A DNA stretch of 40,117 nucleotides from assembly GCA_027621175.1 (NCBI GenBank), contig JAQCCM010000014.1:1-40117 (forward strand). The letters run 5' to 3'. The notes beneath the pieces were generated by a model, which saw only the letters and a list, made by a program, of their open reading frames with translations, was not told the origin of the DNA and did no database searches. Each line of letters starts with the position of its first letter. Positions within the stretch are counted from its first letter, which is position 1. A program made the translations under genes and the position numbers. Below, piece after piece: positions 8,109-15,989 of this stretch. Source of the DNA: Bacteroidota bacterium. Its GTDB lineage: Bacteria; Bacteroidota; Bacteroidia; Flavobacteriales; Flavobacteriaceae.

Positions 8109-8403
8109 GTCCGTCTAATTCGGGTGTTATGGGGATTTGACAACCTAATCTGGAATTGTCTTCCACAAAATAAGCTTCGTCAAGCATCGCTTCTTCGTCA
8201 TCGTTTCGTGCACCAAAGTGTTCATCTGTAAGGATATACACTTGACACGAAGCGCACATGGCCATGCCACCACAAATGCCCTCCACTGGAAGTTCAAACC
8301 CCTTGCAAACTTCCATTAAATTTAAATTCATATCTGTAGGAACAGAAAATTCGTGTTCTGTTCCTTCACGGTCAACGACCGTAATACTTATGTCTGCACT
8401 CAC
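8077..8403 (-). CDS. 2Fe-2S ferredoxin
   Basis: 108-residue ferredoxin with a single [2Fe-2S] cluster. The ligands are Cys44, Cys50, Cys53 and Cys88 in the adrenodoxin-like arrangement CGGMAMCASC ... RLGCQI. It is the last gene of the sulfate-reduction operon and overlaps the reductase gene by 4 bases. With the adjacent NADPH reductase it is the obvious electron donor to the siroheme sulfite reductase. That role is inferred from operon position. Confidence 0.92.
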   Translation of the reverse strand: MSADISITVVDREGTEHEFSVPTDMNLNLMEVCKGFELPVEGICGGMAMCASCQVYILTDEHFGARNDDEEAMLDEAYFVEDNSRLGCQIPITPELDGLKVALAPEAP

Positions 8404-9434
8404 GAAGTAACGGTTTCTTTAGGTTGTTCGTTCTCAAATCCTTGGACTCCTTGAACGGTCGTATATTTAAGTGTAAATTTTTTATCTGGATTGATGATTT
8501 TGTAGGCAGTTTGAACGGCAAGAGTAGCCTCGTGAAAACCACATAAAATCAATTTTAGTTTTCCAGGATATGTGTTGACATCTCCAATGGCAAAAATACC
8601 AGGAAGATTTGTTTGGTAATCAAACGTATCTACCACAATGGCATTTTTATCAATTTCCAATCCCCAGTCTCCAATGGGGCCAAGTTTTGGCGACAGTCCA
8701 AACAATGGAAACCACAAATCCGTTTTTACGCTTGTTTTGTTTTCTTTGGTATGAATGACAACGGATTCAAGCGTGTTATTTCCCTCTAGTTCTTTTACTT
8801 CTCCAAATGTGTGAAGCTGCATTTTTCCATTCGCTGCCAATTCATATACGCGAGCTACAGAGTCTTTATGCGCTCTAAAGCGATCACTTCTGTGTACCAA
8901 ATGCACAAAGCTTCCTTTTTCTGCAAAATAAATCGCCCAATCTAGCGCCGAATCACCACCGCCCGAAATGACCATGTCTTTTCCTTCAAATTGGTCCGGA
9001 TCTTTAACAATGTAGCGTACGCCTTTGTCTTCAAAATCAGCTATATTGCTAATAAGAGGTTTTCTAGGTTCAAAACTGCCTAATCCACCAGCAATCATAA
9101 CTACGGGAGCGTGAAGCTGTGTACCTCTGCTTGTGGTAACTATAAATGATCCATCTTCTTGTTTTTCGATACTGTCTGCGCGCTCGCCCAATGTAAACCC
9201 AGGCTTAAATGGCGCAGCTTGCTCCATCAGCTTATCTACTAATTCACCTGCTAACACAGATGGATAACCAGGGATATCATAAATCGGTTTTTTTGGATAA
9301 ATTTCCGAAAGCTGACCTCCAGGTTGAGGAATGGCGTCTATGAGGTGACAACGAAGTTTCATAAGTCCTGCTTCAAAAATCGCAAAAAGTCCTACGGGCC
9401 CTGCCCCAATAATAATGATATCAGTTTTAATCAT
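8400..9434 (-). CDS. ferredoxin-NADP(+) reductase, thioredoxin-reductase-like type
   Basis: 344-residue flavoprotein that reduces ferredoxin with NADPH. It has the FAD motif GAGPVG (10-15), PQPGGQLSEIYP and the NADPH motif GGGDSALDW (158-166), but no CxxC redox pair. That pattern separates it from thioredoxin reductase and matches the TrxR-like FNR family (YumC type). The C-terminal FAD segment AIGDVNTYPGKLKLI is also present. It lies between the Met8-like gene (8-base overlap) and the ferredoxin gene (4-base overlap), so it probably supplies the ferredoxin that feeds sulfite reduction. Confidence 0.93.
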   Translation of the reverse strand: MIKTDIIIIGAGPVGLFAIFEAGLMKLRCHLIDAIPQPGGQLSEIYPKKPIYDIPGYPSVLAGELVDKLMEQAAPFKPGFTLGERADSIEKQEDGSFIVTTSRGTQLHAPVVMIAGGLGSFEPRKPLISNIADFEDKGVRYIVKDPDQFEGKDMVISGGGDSALDWAIYFAEKGSFVHLVHRSDRFRAHKDSVARVYELAANGKMQLHTFGEVKELEGNNTLESVVIHTKENKTSVKTDLWFPLFGLSPKLGPIGDWGLEIDKNAIVVDTFDYQTNLPGIFAIGDVNTYPGKLKLILCGFHEATLAVQTAYKIINPDKKFTLKYTTVQGVQGFENEQPKETVTS

Positions 9435-10002
9435 GTTGTTTGAGTAATTTTTCTGTTAATGCATTCATAGCTACAATTTTTTGCTCAAAATCACCCTTTA
9501 AGCTGTTTCGATATTCATAAAGTTTATCTAAAAGCGCATCGGTTTCTTCTGGCAAAAAGCCTTCTAGCCACTGACGCATTCGTTTTGTTAAAGTAGGAGA
9601 TTTTCCGTTTGTCGAAATAGCGATTTTCAAATTCCCTTTTGTAACAATACCACCCATATAAAAATCACATAGCGGTGGATTATCTGCCACATTGACCAAA
9701 ATATTTTTCTTTCGACAAAGGGTGTAAACGTGTTCGTTTACTTTTGGTACATCTGTTGTCGCAACGACAATATTTTTCCCTTTTAAAAATTTTCTGTGGA
9801 AAGAACGCTTAATTACAGTCACGTTTTTGTCTGCAATAAACGCTTGTGTTTCTTCTCGCACCATTGGGCTAACAAGCGTAACTCTTGCATTTGGAGATGA
9901 TTTAAACAGGAATTCTAGCTTTTCCAGTGCTACAAATCCACCTCCAACAATAAGGACATGCAATTGTTCTGTCTTTAAAAAAATAGGGTAGAGTGTATTC
10001 AT
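9427..10002 (-). CDS. precorrin-2 dehydrogenase / sirohydrochlorin ferrochelatase (Met8-like)
   Basis: 191-residue bifunctional enzyme for the last two steps to siroheme: NAD-dependent oxidation of precorrin-2 and iron insertion. The Rossmann motif GGGFVA (20-25) and the family signature NVADNPPLCDFYMGGIV are clear, as is the C-terminal helical segment with SPTLTKRMRQWLEG. The start at 10002 (MNTLYPIF) overlaps the stop of the methyltransferase gene by 4 bases (ATGA). The longer frame to 10032 is unlikely. Siroheme is the cofactor of the sulfite reductase encoded two genes upstream. Confidence 0.92.
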   Translation of the reverse strand: MNTLYPIFLKTEQLHVLIVGGGFVALEKLEFLFKSSPNARVTLVSPMVREETQAFIADKNVTVIKRSFHRKFLKGKNIVVATTDVPKVNEHVYTLCRKKNILVNVADNPPLCDFYMGGIVTKGNLKIAISTNGKSPTLTKRMRQWLEGFLPEETDALLDKLYEYRNSLKGDFEQKIVAMNALTEKLLKQHD

Positions 10003-10760
10003 GCGTGTTGGATTTCCTTTTGAATATTCCACAGTGCTGATTTGTCTTCAACAGCAGATCCTACAAATATAGTAGCTGGATTGCTAATCCCCTCATCTTT
10101 AACATGTTTTACAATAGTGCCAAGCGTTCCAGTCACCCATTTTTCGTCTGGCATTGTGCCATTTTGAACAATGCCAACGGGATAGCCTTCAGGTTTGTAT
10201 CTTTTAAATATGGATATGATTTCTTCAAGATGTGTCATACCCATTAGTATAACTATAGTTGCTGACGATTGCGCTGCATGTGTAATATCTTCCGATGGTT
10301 TACCGTCGCAAGTATATCCTGTTGTAACCCAAATACTTTCATACATGCAACGTTTTGTTAGTGGAATACGATGTGCTGCGGCAATTCCTGTAAAAGATGA
10401 AATTCCAGGAATCAGTTTTGCTGCTATGTCAAAGCGTTCTGCGTGTGCGATTTCCTCAGCTGCACGCGCAAATACGGAAACATCACCTCCTTTAAGACGA
10501 ACCACATTTTTTCCTTCAAGAACAAAATCCACAAGCATGGTGTTTATTTCAGATTGCTTAAACGAATGTTCGCCTTTGCGCTTTCCAACAAAATAGTGTT
10601 TGCCTAAGTTGTTGTGCGTCAGTATAATGGGATTTACTAATGCGTCATATAAAATGACATCTGCTTGCTTAATGGCTTTTATCGCTTTAAGTGTAATCAG
10701 TTCTGGATCTCCAGGTCCTGCACCAACAATGGTAAGGCTACCGCTAATTTTGTTGTGCAT
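9999..10760 (-). CDS. cobA: uroporphyrinogen-III C-methyltransferase
   Basis: 253-residue SAM-dependent enzyme that converts uroporphyrinogen III to precorrin-2, the first step of siroheme synthesis. Motifs seen are VGAGPGDPELIT (12-23), DALVN, the YFVGKRKGEHS stretch and RLKGGDVSVFARAAEE, a mild variant of the usual RLKGGDPFIFGR. Length fits a stand-alone SUMT without a CysG-type fusion. The start overlaps the sulfite reductase stop by 17 bases, and the 3' end overlaps the Met8-like gene. Confidence 0.94.
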   Translation of the reverse strand: MHNKISGSLTIVGAGPGDPELITLKAIKAIKQADVILYDALVNPIILTHNNLGKHYFVGKRKGEHSFKQSEINTMLVDFVLEGKNVVRLKGGDVSVFARAAEEIAHAERFDIAAKLIPGISSFTGIAAAHRIPLTKRCMYESIWVTTGYTCDGKPSEDITHAAQSSATIVILMGMTHLEEIISIFKRYKPEGYPVGIVQNGTMPDEKWVTGTLGTIVKHVKDEGISNPATIFVGSAVEDKSALWNIQKEIQHA

Positions 10761-12816
10761 GTCTGAAATCTTTGATCCAATTCATAACGTGTAATGCTTC
10801 TTCGTAGTAGCTATTGGCAAATGCTTCGCTAGGGGATGTTGTGTTTAATTGCCTTGTTACTTCGCTAAAAGAGGTTTTGTCTTTGCTTTGATATGTTGGG
10901 AAATGCATTTCAAAAGCATCAATAATGCTGTGGTGTGAATTGATTTTTGCAGAACGAGTCGTAAGTAGCGCTTTTGCTGCTCTAATTCTTCCAGCATAAC
11001 TGTAATAAATACTGTTTGCCCATTCTTTCTTATCTAAAGCAATTTTTGCTTTATCAACATGTTCTTCTGCATCAAACAATAAAGTTTGAACGAGGTCAAT
11101 GGTTACCCCCGCACATTCACCCACGCCAATGGCTTTCTGATATATTTCTTCATTTCCCCAGTCTACAAAATCTGTACGAGTTAGATTGGTGGTGTCTGCA
11201 AGGCCTTTTAGGTTTTGGTAGAAATAATCCGTTCCTTTTCTTAGATAATATTGTAGAAACGATTCTTCTGATTGTGTATTTAAATCAAAATCTTCCAATA
11301 ACCAACGCAGCACTTGAGGCGTGCGCTTGGCAGGAACTTTCAATGCCTTATCGGCATATCTACCTTCGCCATTTCCTAATACGCCACCACCCAACAAAAC
11401 TTGTGTTGCAGGAGCAATATTTCCATCAGCTTTTACCGTCATTCCTTGAAAACCTATATCAGCAATAGCATGTTGCCCACAGGCATTCATACAGCCGCTA
11501 ATTTTAATGTTCAAGTTGTGTTTTGATATGATAGATGGATATTCTTCTTCAATCACGCGTTGCAGTTCTTCGGCTAATCCCATGCTGCTTGCGATACCCA
11601 AATTGCACGTATCGGTACCAGGACACGCCACAATATCATTGATTTTATGATACCCTACTTTTGCTAAATCTAGTTGTTGTAATGCTTGGTAAAGTGCAGG
11701 TAGATTGCTGTCTTTGATTCCTCTTAACAAAATACTTTGTCCAATCGTAAAGCGTAAGTCGTCGCCGCAAAATGAATCAATAACTTCGGCTAGTGCACGT
11801 GCTTTATCAGACGAAATATCACCTCTATCAATTGCAATTCCAACAGCTACAAATCCATCTTGTTTTTGTGGAAATACGTTGTTTTCTTTCCATGTTGCAA
11901 AATGAACATCAACGGCTTTGTCAGCGTCAAAAAGGGCGGTGTTTTCTGTTGTGTTTTTTGTGGGGTTAATCTCAATTGTTTTTGGAAAAATAGCTTTGTA
12001 AACCTCTTGCACGCGATTGTTAAAGGCTTCAAAACCTTGTTCTTTGATTAAGAACTTCATGCGTGCTTTGTTCCGGCGATTACGCTCTCCATATTGGTCA
12101 AAAACACGTACAACAGCTTCTGTGAACGGAATAAATTCCTCTACAGAAATAAATTCTTGAATAATATCAGCAACTCTTGGTTGGGCGCCAATACCACCAC
12201 CGACAAGCATTTTGAATCCGCGTGTACCATTTTGTACAACAGGAATAAAACCGATGTCATGCGTAAATGTTATGGCATCATCCTTGGCTGAACTAGAAAA
12301 AGCGATTTTAATTTTTCGTCCCATATCTTGGCAGATGGGATTGCGTAAGAAATATTCAAAAAAGGCTTTGGCATAAGGCGTTACGTCAAATGGCTCGTCT
12401 GGGTCAATTCCTGCCATAGCCGATGCGGTTACATTGCGAATGGTATTTCCACATGCTTCTCGCATGGTAATATCGTCTTGTTCTAGCTCCGCCCAAAGTT
12501 CTGGGGTTCTATCTAACGATACATAATGAATTTGAATATCCTGACGAGTGGTAATGTGTAAGTTACCGTTAGAGTATTCGTCTGAGACCTGAGCAATTCT
12601 ACGCAATTGTTTTGCGGAACATTTCCCATACGGAATTTTAATGCGCACCATTTGAACACCTTGCTGACGCTGTCCGTAAACGCCTCGAGCTAAACGAAGG
12701 CTTCGGAACTTTTCTTCGTCCATTTTCCCTTCTTTAAACGCAAATATTTTGCGCTCTAAATCAAGAATATCGTATTCAACAATGGGGTCTTCTATTTCCG
12801 TTCTAAAACTTTTCAT
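10744..12816 (-). CDS. siroheme sulfite reductase (ferredoxin type) with C-terminal HEPN-like domain
   Basis: 690-residue hemoprotein reducing sulfite to sulfide by six electrons. Two ferredoxin-like half-domains and two siroheme-binding halves span residues 1-510. The 4Fe-4S/siroheme ligands are Cys398, Cys404 (ACPGTDTC), Cys442 and Cys446 (GCMNACGQ). Nitrite and sulfite reductases share this layout. The cys operon context favours sulfite. Residues about 585-690 are an added helical domain with YYSYAGRIRAAKALL then SHHSIIDAFEMHF, the pattern of HEPN domains. This extra domain is not needed for catalysis in the known enzymes. It overlaps cysN by 4 bases. Confidence 0.93.
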   Translation of the reverse strand: MKSFRTEIEDPIVEYDILDLERKIFAFKEGKMDEEKFRSLRLARGVYGQRQQGVQMVRIKIPYGKCSAKQLRRIAQVSDEYSNGNLHITTRQDIQIHYVSLDRTPELWAELEQDDITMREACGNTIRNVTASAMAGIDPDEPFDVTPYAKAFFEYFLRNPICQDMGRKIKIAFSSSAKDDAITFTHDIGFIPVVQNGTRGFKMLVGGGIGAQPRVADIIQEFISVEEFIPFTEAVVRVFDQYGERNRRNKARMKFLIKEQGFEAFNNRVQEVYKAIFPKTIEINPTKNTTENTALFDADKAVDVHFATWKENNVFPQKQDGFVAVGIAIDRGDISSDKARALAEVIDSFCGDDLRFTIGQSILLRGIKDSNLPALYQALQQLDLAKVGYHKINDIVACPGTDTCNLGIASSMGLAEELQRVIEEEYPSIISKHNLNIKISGCMNACGQHAIADIGFQGMTVKADGNIAPATQVLLGGGVLGNGEGRYADKALKVPAKRTPQVLRWLLEDFDLNTQSEESFLQYYLRKGTDYFYQNLKGLADTTNLTRTDFVDWGNEEIYQKAIGVGECAGVTIDLVQTLLFDAEEHVDKAKIALDKKEWANSIYYSYAGRIRAAKALLTTRSAKINSHHSIIDAFEMHFPTYQSKDKTSFSEVTRQLNTTSPSEAFANSYYEEALHVMNWIKDFRHAQQN

Positions 12817-14060
12817 GTGGTTTCTATAAATCCAACACCTGCGGTGTTGAATGTGTTTGGATCGATTAAAATAAAGGCACCCAAAGCAGGGTTGTTTTTA
12901 TATGATTTTGTGGTAATGGGTTGTGCTAGCGCCAATGCACCTTTACCAATATCGTTCAGTCCCAACTGGTTCGCTTGACGGTTTTCTAAGGCCTCTAAAT
13001 CAATCTTAGAGCGCACGTTTTGCACCTTTACCAAACTGCGTTGAATGCCTTGTTGCAACCAATATTTATTGCCTGTTGTAAATGGGGTGTCTTGCATCCA
13101 GCAAAACGTTGCTGTTATGTTTTTTCCGTTATTGACATTTGCTTTTTCGTTTAGGATACTATCACCTCTAGAGGCATCAATTTCATCAACCAAAAGAATG
13201 GTGCCGTTTTCTCCAGCTGAAATTTGTTCTGTGCTTTCGCCGTATTTTTCAATGCGTTTGATGACACTTTTTCTTCCTGACGGATGAATATTAATGGCAT
13301 CACCAACAGCAAAACTTCCCGAGCGAACATTTCCTGCAAAGCCACGATAATCATGTAATTCTTCACGTTTTGGACGAATCACATATTGAATTTGGAACGC
13401 ACCGTCATTGGCTTGGTTGCTTTCCAAAGGAATCGATTCAATCAAACTGAGTAGTGGTGCACCTTTATGCCAATTTAATTTATCAGAAGCACGCACAACA
13501 TTTTCGTTATACAAAGCCGATACTGGCGTATAGTGATAACTTACACCATCTTGTCCGTGTTTGTCGACCAGTCTTTCAAGCGTTGTTTTTATATTCTCAA
13601 ATACATCTTGACTGTAATCCACCAAATCCATTTTGTTTATAGCAAATATGATTTGCTTAATGCCCAAAAGTTGGGTGATAAAAAAGTGACGTTTGGTTTG
13701 CTCAATAACTCCTTTTCTAGCATCTAAAAGGATGATGCTAGCCTGCGCCGTTGAGGTGCCTGTCACCATGTTTCTAGTGTATTCTACATGACCAGGTGAA
13801 TCAGCGATAATAAATCTTCTTTTGGGTGTAGAGAAGAAAATGTGCGATACGTCAATCGTGATGCCTTGCTCACGTTCTGTGAGTAATCCGTCGGTAGCTA
13901 AGGACAAATCCAAATATCCAAAACCGCGCGCAGCACTTTTTTCTTCAATATGCTGAATTTGATCCGTTTTTAATGCGCCTGTTTCGTATAAAAGTCTACC
14001 AATTAAGGTGCTTTTTCCGTCATCTACACTTCCTGCGGTGGCAATTTTAATGAGTTCCAT
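12813..14060 (-). CDS. cysN: sulfate adenylyltransferase subunit 1 (GTPase)
   Basis: 415-residue regulatory GTPase subunit of ATP sulfurylase. GTP hydrolysis drives formation of APS from sulfate and ATP. EF-Tu-like motifs are GSVDDGKSTLIGRL (G1), the REQGITIDVS switch, ADSPGH (G3) and NKMD (G4). The protein ends after the elongation-factor-like beta domains and lacks a fused APS kinase (CysC). This agrees with an APS-reducing pathway in which PAPS is not an intermediate. The gene starts one base after the cysD stop and overlaps the sulfite reductase start by 4 bases. Confidence 0.96.
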   Translation of the reverse strand: MELIKIATAGSVDDGKSTLIGRLLYETGALKTDQIQHIEEKSAARGFGYLDLSLATDGLLTEREQGITIDVSHIFFSTPKRRFIIADSPGHVEYTRNMVTGTSTAQASIILLDARKGVIEQTKRHFFITQLLGIKQIIFAINKMDLVDYSQDVFENIKTTLERLVDKHGQDGVSYHYTPVSALYNENVVRASDKLNWHKGAPLLSLIESIPLESNQANDGAFQIQYVIRPKREELHDYRGFAGNVRSGSFAVGDAINIHPSGRKSVIKRIEKYGESTEQISAGENGTILLVDEIDASRGDSILNEKANVNNGKNITATFCWMQDTPFTTGNKYWLQQGIQRSLVKVQNVRSKIDLEALENRQANQLGLNDIGKGALALAQPITTKSYKNNPALGAFILIDPNTFNTAGVGFIETT

Positions 14061-14061
14061 A

Positions 14062-14952
14062 TTAAAAATATCCTACTTTTTTGCGTTCTTCCATGGCTCC
14101 TTCTGAACGTTTGTCATCCATACGTGCACCTCGTTCTGAAAAATTAGAGCCTCCAATTTCATTAATAATCGTATCGAGTTCTGTTGCTTTGGAAAGTACG
14201 GCAGCGGTACAACTCATGTCTCCAACAGTGCGAAAACGCACAGATGTAAGTTTGCGCGCGTCGTTTTCTTCCACGTTTACATAATCCGAAACGGGCATCC
14301 ATTGGTTATCACGCATAAACACTTCGCGTTCATGTGCGTAATAGATAGATGGGATTTCGAGTTTTTCTTGACGGATGTAATGCCAAACGTCTAATTCTGT
14401 CCAATTACTTATGGGAAATACACGAACATTTTCTCCGTTGTGAATCATGCCATTGAGCATGTCAAACAATTCTGGGCGTTGTAACTTTTCGTTCCATTGC
14501 CCAAAATCATCACGAACAGAAAACACCCGTTCTTTGGCACGTGCTTTTTCTTCGTCACGACGAGCGCCACCCATACATGCGTCAAACTTATATTTTTCAA
14601 TGGTGTTTAGTAGGGTAGTAGTTTGCAAACTATTTCGGCTTGCGTGTCTCCCTTTTTCTTCAACTACATGTCCAGCATCAATATCATCTTGTACACTTCC
14701 AACGATAAGACGAAGTCCATGCTCAGCCACAAGCTTATCTCGTAGTTCAATAGTTTCAGGAAAATTATGCCCCGTATCGATATGCACCAACGGAAACGGA
14801 ATAGTTGCTGGGGCAAATGCTTTTTGCGCCAAGTGTAATAGCGTTATGGAATCTTTTCCTCCCGAAAACAGCAAACACGGATTGTTAAATTGTCCTGCTA
14901 CCTCTCTAATGATATAAATAGATTCTTCTTCTAATTGTTTAAGGATACTCAT
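14062..14952 (-). CDS. cysD: sulfate adenylyltransferase subunit 2
   Basis: 296-residue catalytic subunit of ATP sulfurylase. The PP-loop SGGKDS (30-35) binds ATP, and the family segments DTGHNFPET, MGGARRDEEKARAKER and PISNWTELDVWHYIRQE are present. Length is normal. It partners the GTPase encoded next. Its ATG overlaps the cysH stop by 4 bases. Confidence 0.96.
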   Translation of the reverse strand: MSILKQLEEESIYIIREVAGQFNNPCLLFSGGKDSITLLHLAQKAFAPATIPFPLVHIDTGHNFPETIELRDKLVAEHGLRLIVGSVQDDIDAGHVVEEKGRHASRNSLQTTTLLNTIEKYKFDACMGGARRDEEKARAKERVFSVRDDFGQWNEKLQRPELFDMLNGMIHNGENVRVFPISNWTELDVWHYIRQEKLEIPSIYYAHEREVFMRDNQWMPVSDYVNVEENDARKLTSVRFRTVGDMSCTAAVLSKATELDTIINEIGGSNFSERGARMDDKRSEGAMEERKKVGYF

Positions 14953-15659
14953 AATTTAATTGTATGTAGTCCACATTCTTTTTTACTTGATTCCCACCAC
15001 CAGCGACCGGCACGTATATCTTCTCCAGGCTCGATAGCTCGTGTACAAGGGGCACAACCAATACTTACATAACCCTTGTCGTGCAATTTATTTTGTGGTA
15101 CGTTGTGTGTGTCTAGGTATTCGGTTACATCTTCCAACGCCCACCGCAATAATGGATTGAATTTTAAAATCCCAAAAGACGCGTCATAACTGAAAAAATC
15201 CAACGCTGAACGGTTTTCCGATTGGCTTTTGCGTAATCCAGTAATCCAAACATTTTTGTTTGCTAACGCACGCTTTAAGGGTTCTATTTTTCGGATATTA
15301 CAGCATTCTTTTCTGTTGTTTACAGATTCATAGAAGCTATTAGGGCCTTTTGAAGCGACTAAGTTTTCTATGGAATTTGTGTTGGGTGCAAACACATTGA
15401 TGCGGGTTTTAAATTTCCGTTGCGTTACGTCAAGAACATCATAGGTTTCTTGAAAAAGTCTTCCAGTGTCTAGCGTAAAAATTTCAATGGGTAGTTTTTG
15501 TGTAGCTATATGATGCGTAATTACTTGATCTTCTTGCCCGAGTGAAGTAGAAAATGTGATATTCCCTAAATTCTGTTCTAGTAGAAAATCAAAAAGCGAA
15601 GTCAAAGAGGATGTTGCGCTTAGCTTTTTATTCAATTTTTTTGCGATCAATTCACTCAT
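14949..15659 (-). CDS. cysH: adenylyl-sulfate (APS) reductase, thioredoxin dependent
   Basis: 236-residue PAPS/APS reductase family protein. Cys119-Cys120 (ECCNIRK) plus Cys202 and Cys205 (GCAPC) form the 4Fe-4S site found in APS reductases and absent from enteric PAPS reductases. The catalytic cysteine is Cys229 in the C-terminal KKECGLH. Substrate preference for APS is therefore inferred and agrees with the lack of an APS kinase in the operon. The product is sulfite. The gene overlaps DUF2061 and cysD by 4 bases on each side. Confidence 0.94.
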   Translation of the reverse strand: MSELIAKKLNKKLSATSSLTSLFDFLLEQNLGNITFSTSLGQEDQVITHHIATQKLPIEIFTLDTGRLFQETYDVLDVTQRKFKTRINVFAPNTNSIENLVASKGPNSFYESVNNRKECCNIRKIEPLKRALANKNVWITGLRKSQSENRSALDFFSYDASFGILKFNPLLRWALEDVTEYLDTHNVPQNKLHDKGYVSIGCAPCTRAIEPGEDIRAGRWWWESSKKECGLHTIKL

Positions 15660-15910
15660 TTTCTTCCCCAGTTAATTTTGTTCCAAACGCGTTCGTGAAC
15701 AACGTATAAAATCATTTTGGTGACCAACTCTATACCTCCAATAGATAACGCAAATGCTAATTTCCCAGTAATCAGGTATGAAATAATTATTGTGTCTAGT
15801 GTACCAATTATTCTCCAACTTATCGATTTTAATAGCGAACGAGAAAAACGTTCCTGCTGTTCAGTACACTTTTCTTTTTTAGACGATATGATAAATTGAT
15901 CTACTATCAT
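15656..15910 (-). CDS. DUF2061 small membrane protein, first gene of the cys operon
   Basis: 84-residue membrane protein of the DUF2061 family. It has the signature SLLKSISWRIIGTLDTIIIS, with two hydrophobic segments (TIIISYLITG and IGGIELVTKMILYVV), and a basic C terminus. The family often sits with sulfate-assimilation genes in Bacteroidota and other phyla, but its function is unknown. I choose the ATG at 15910. The longer start at 15928 would lie inside the promoter element at 15926-15933. It overlaps cysH by 4 bases. Confidence 0.88.
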   Translation of the reverse strand: MIVDQFIISSKKEKCTEQQERFSRSLLKSISWRIIGTLDTIIISYLITGKLAFALSIGGIELVTKMILYVVHERVWNKINWGRK

Positions 15911-15925
15911 GTTGTGTAAACAGGG

Positions 15926-15933
15926 CAAATATA
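15926..15933 (-). promoter_or_regulatory. -7 promoter element of the cys operon
   Basis: On the minus strand TATATTTG matches TAnnTTTG and ends 15 bases before the ATG at 15910. The palindrome at 15941-15955 lies 7 bases further upstream, over the spacer and -33 zone, as expected for a regulator binding site. Confidence 0.6.
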
Positions 15934-15940
15934 ATAAATA

Positions 15941-15955
15941 CTATCAAATTGATAG
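15941..15955. promoter_or_regulatory. candidate operator between the cys operon and rrf2, CTATCAA-A-TTGATAG
   Basis: CTATCAAATTGATAG has perfect 7-bp arms around one central base. It sits between two divergent promoters, 7 bases from the cys -7 element and 22 bases from the rrf2 -7 element. The adjacent Rrf2-family gene is the natural candidate to bind it, controlling both the sulfate operon and itself. Binding is inferred. Confidence 0.6.
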
Positions 15956-15977
15956 GATTAATAGAATTTATTTTTTT

Positions 15978-15985
15978 TACATTTG
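15978..15985 (+). promoter_or_regulatory. -7 promoter element of the rrf2 gene
   Basis: TACATTTG matches TAnnTTTG and ends 4 bases before the ATG at 15990, so the transcript should be leaderless. The upstream T-tract and the palindrome at 15941-15955 occupy the remaining promoter region. Confidence 0.6.
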
Positions 15986-15989
15986 TGAT

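Noticed and set aside
11016-11468. 150-residue plus-strand frame within the sulfite reductase gene
   Set aside because: Antisense shadow of a clearly conserved coding region, with no family features.
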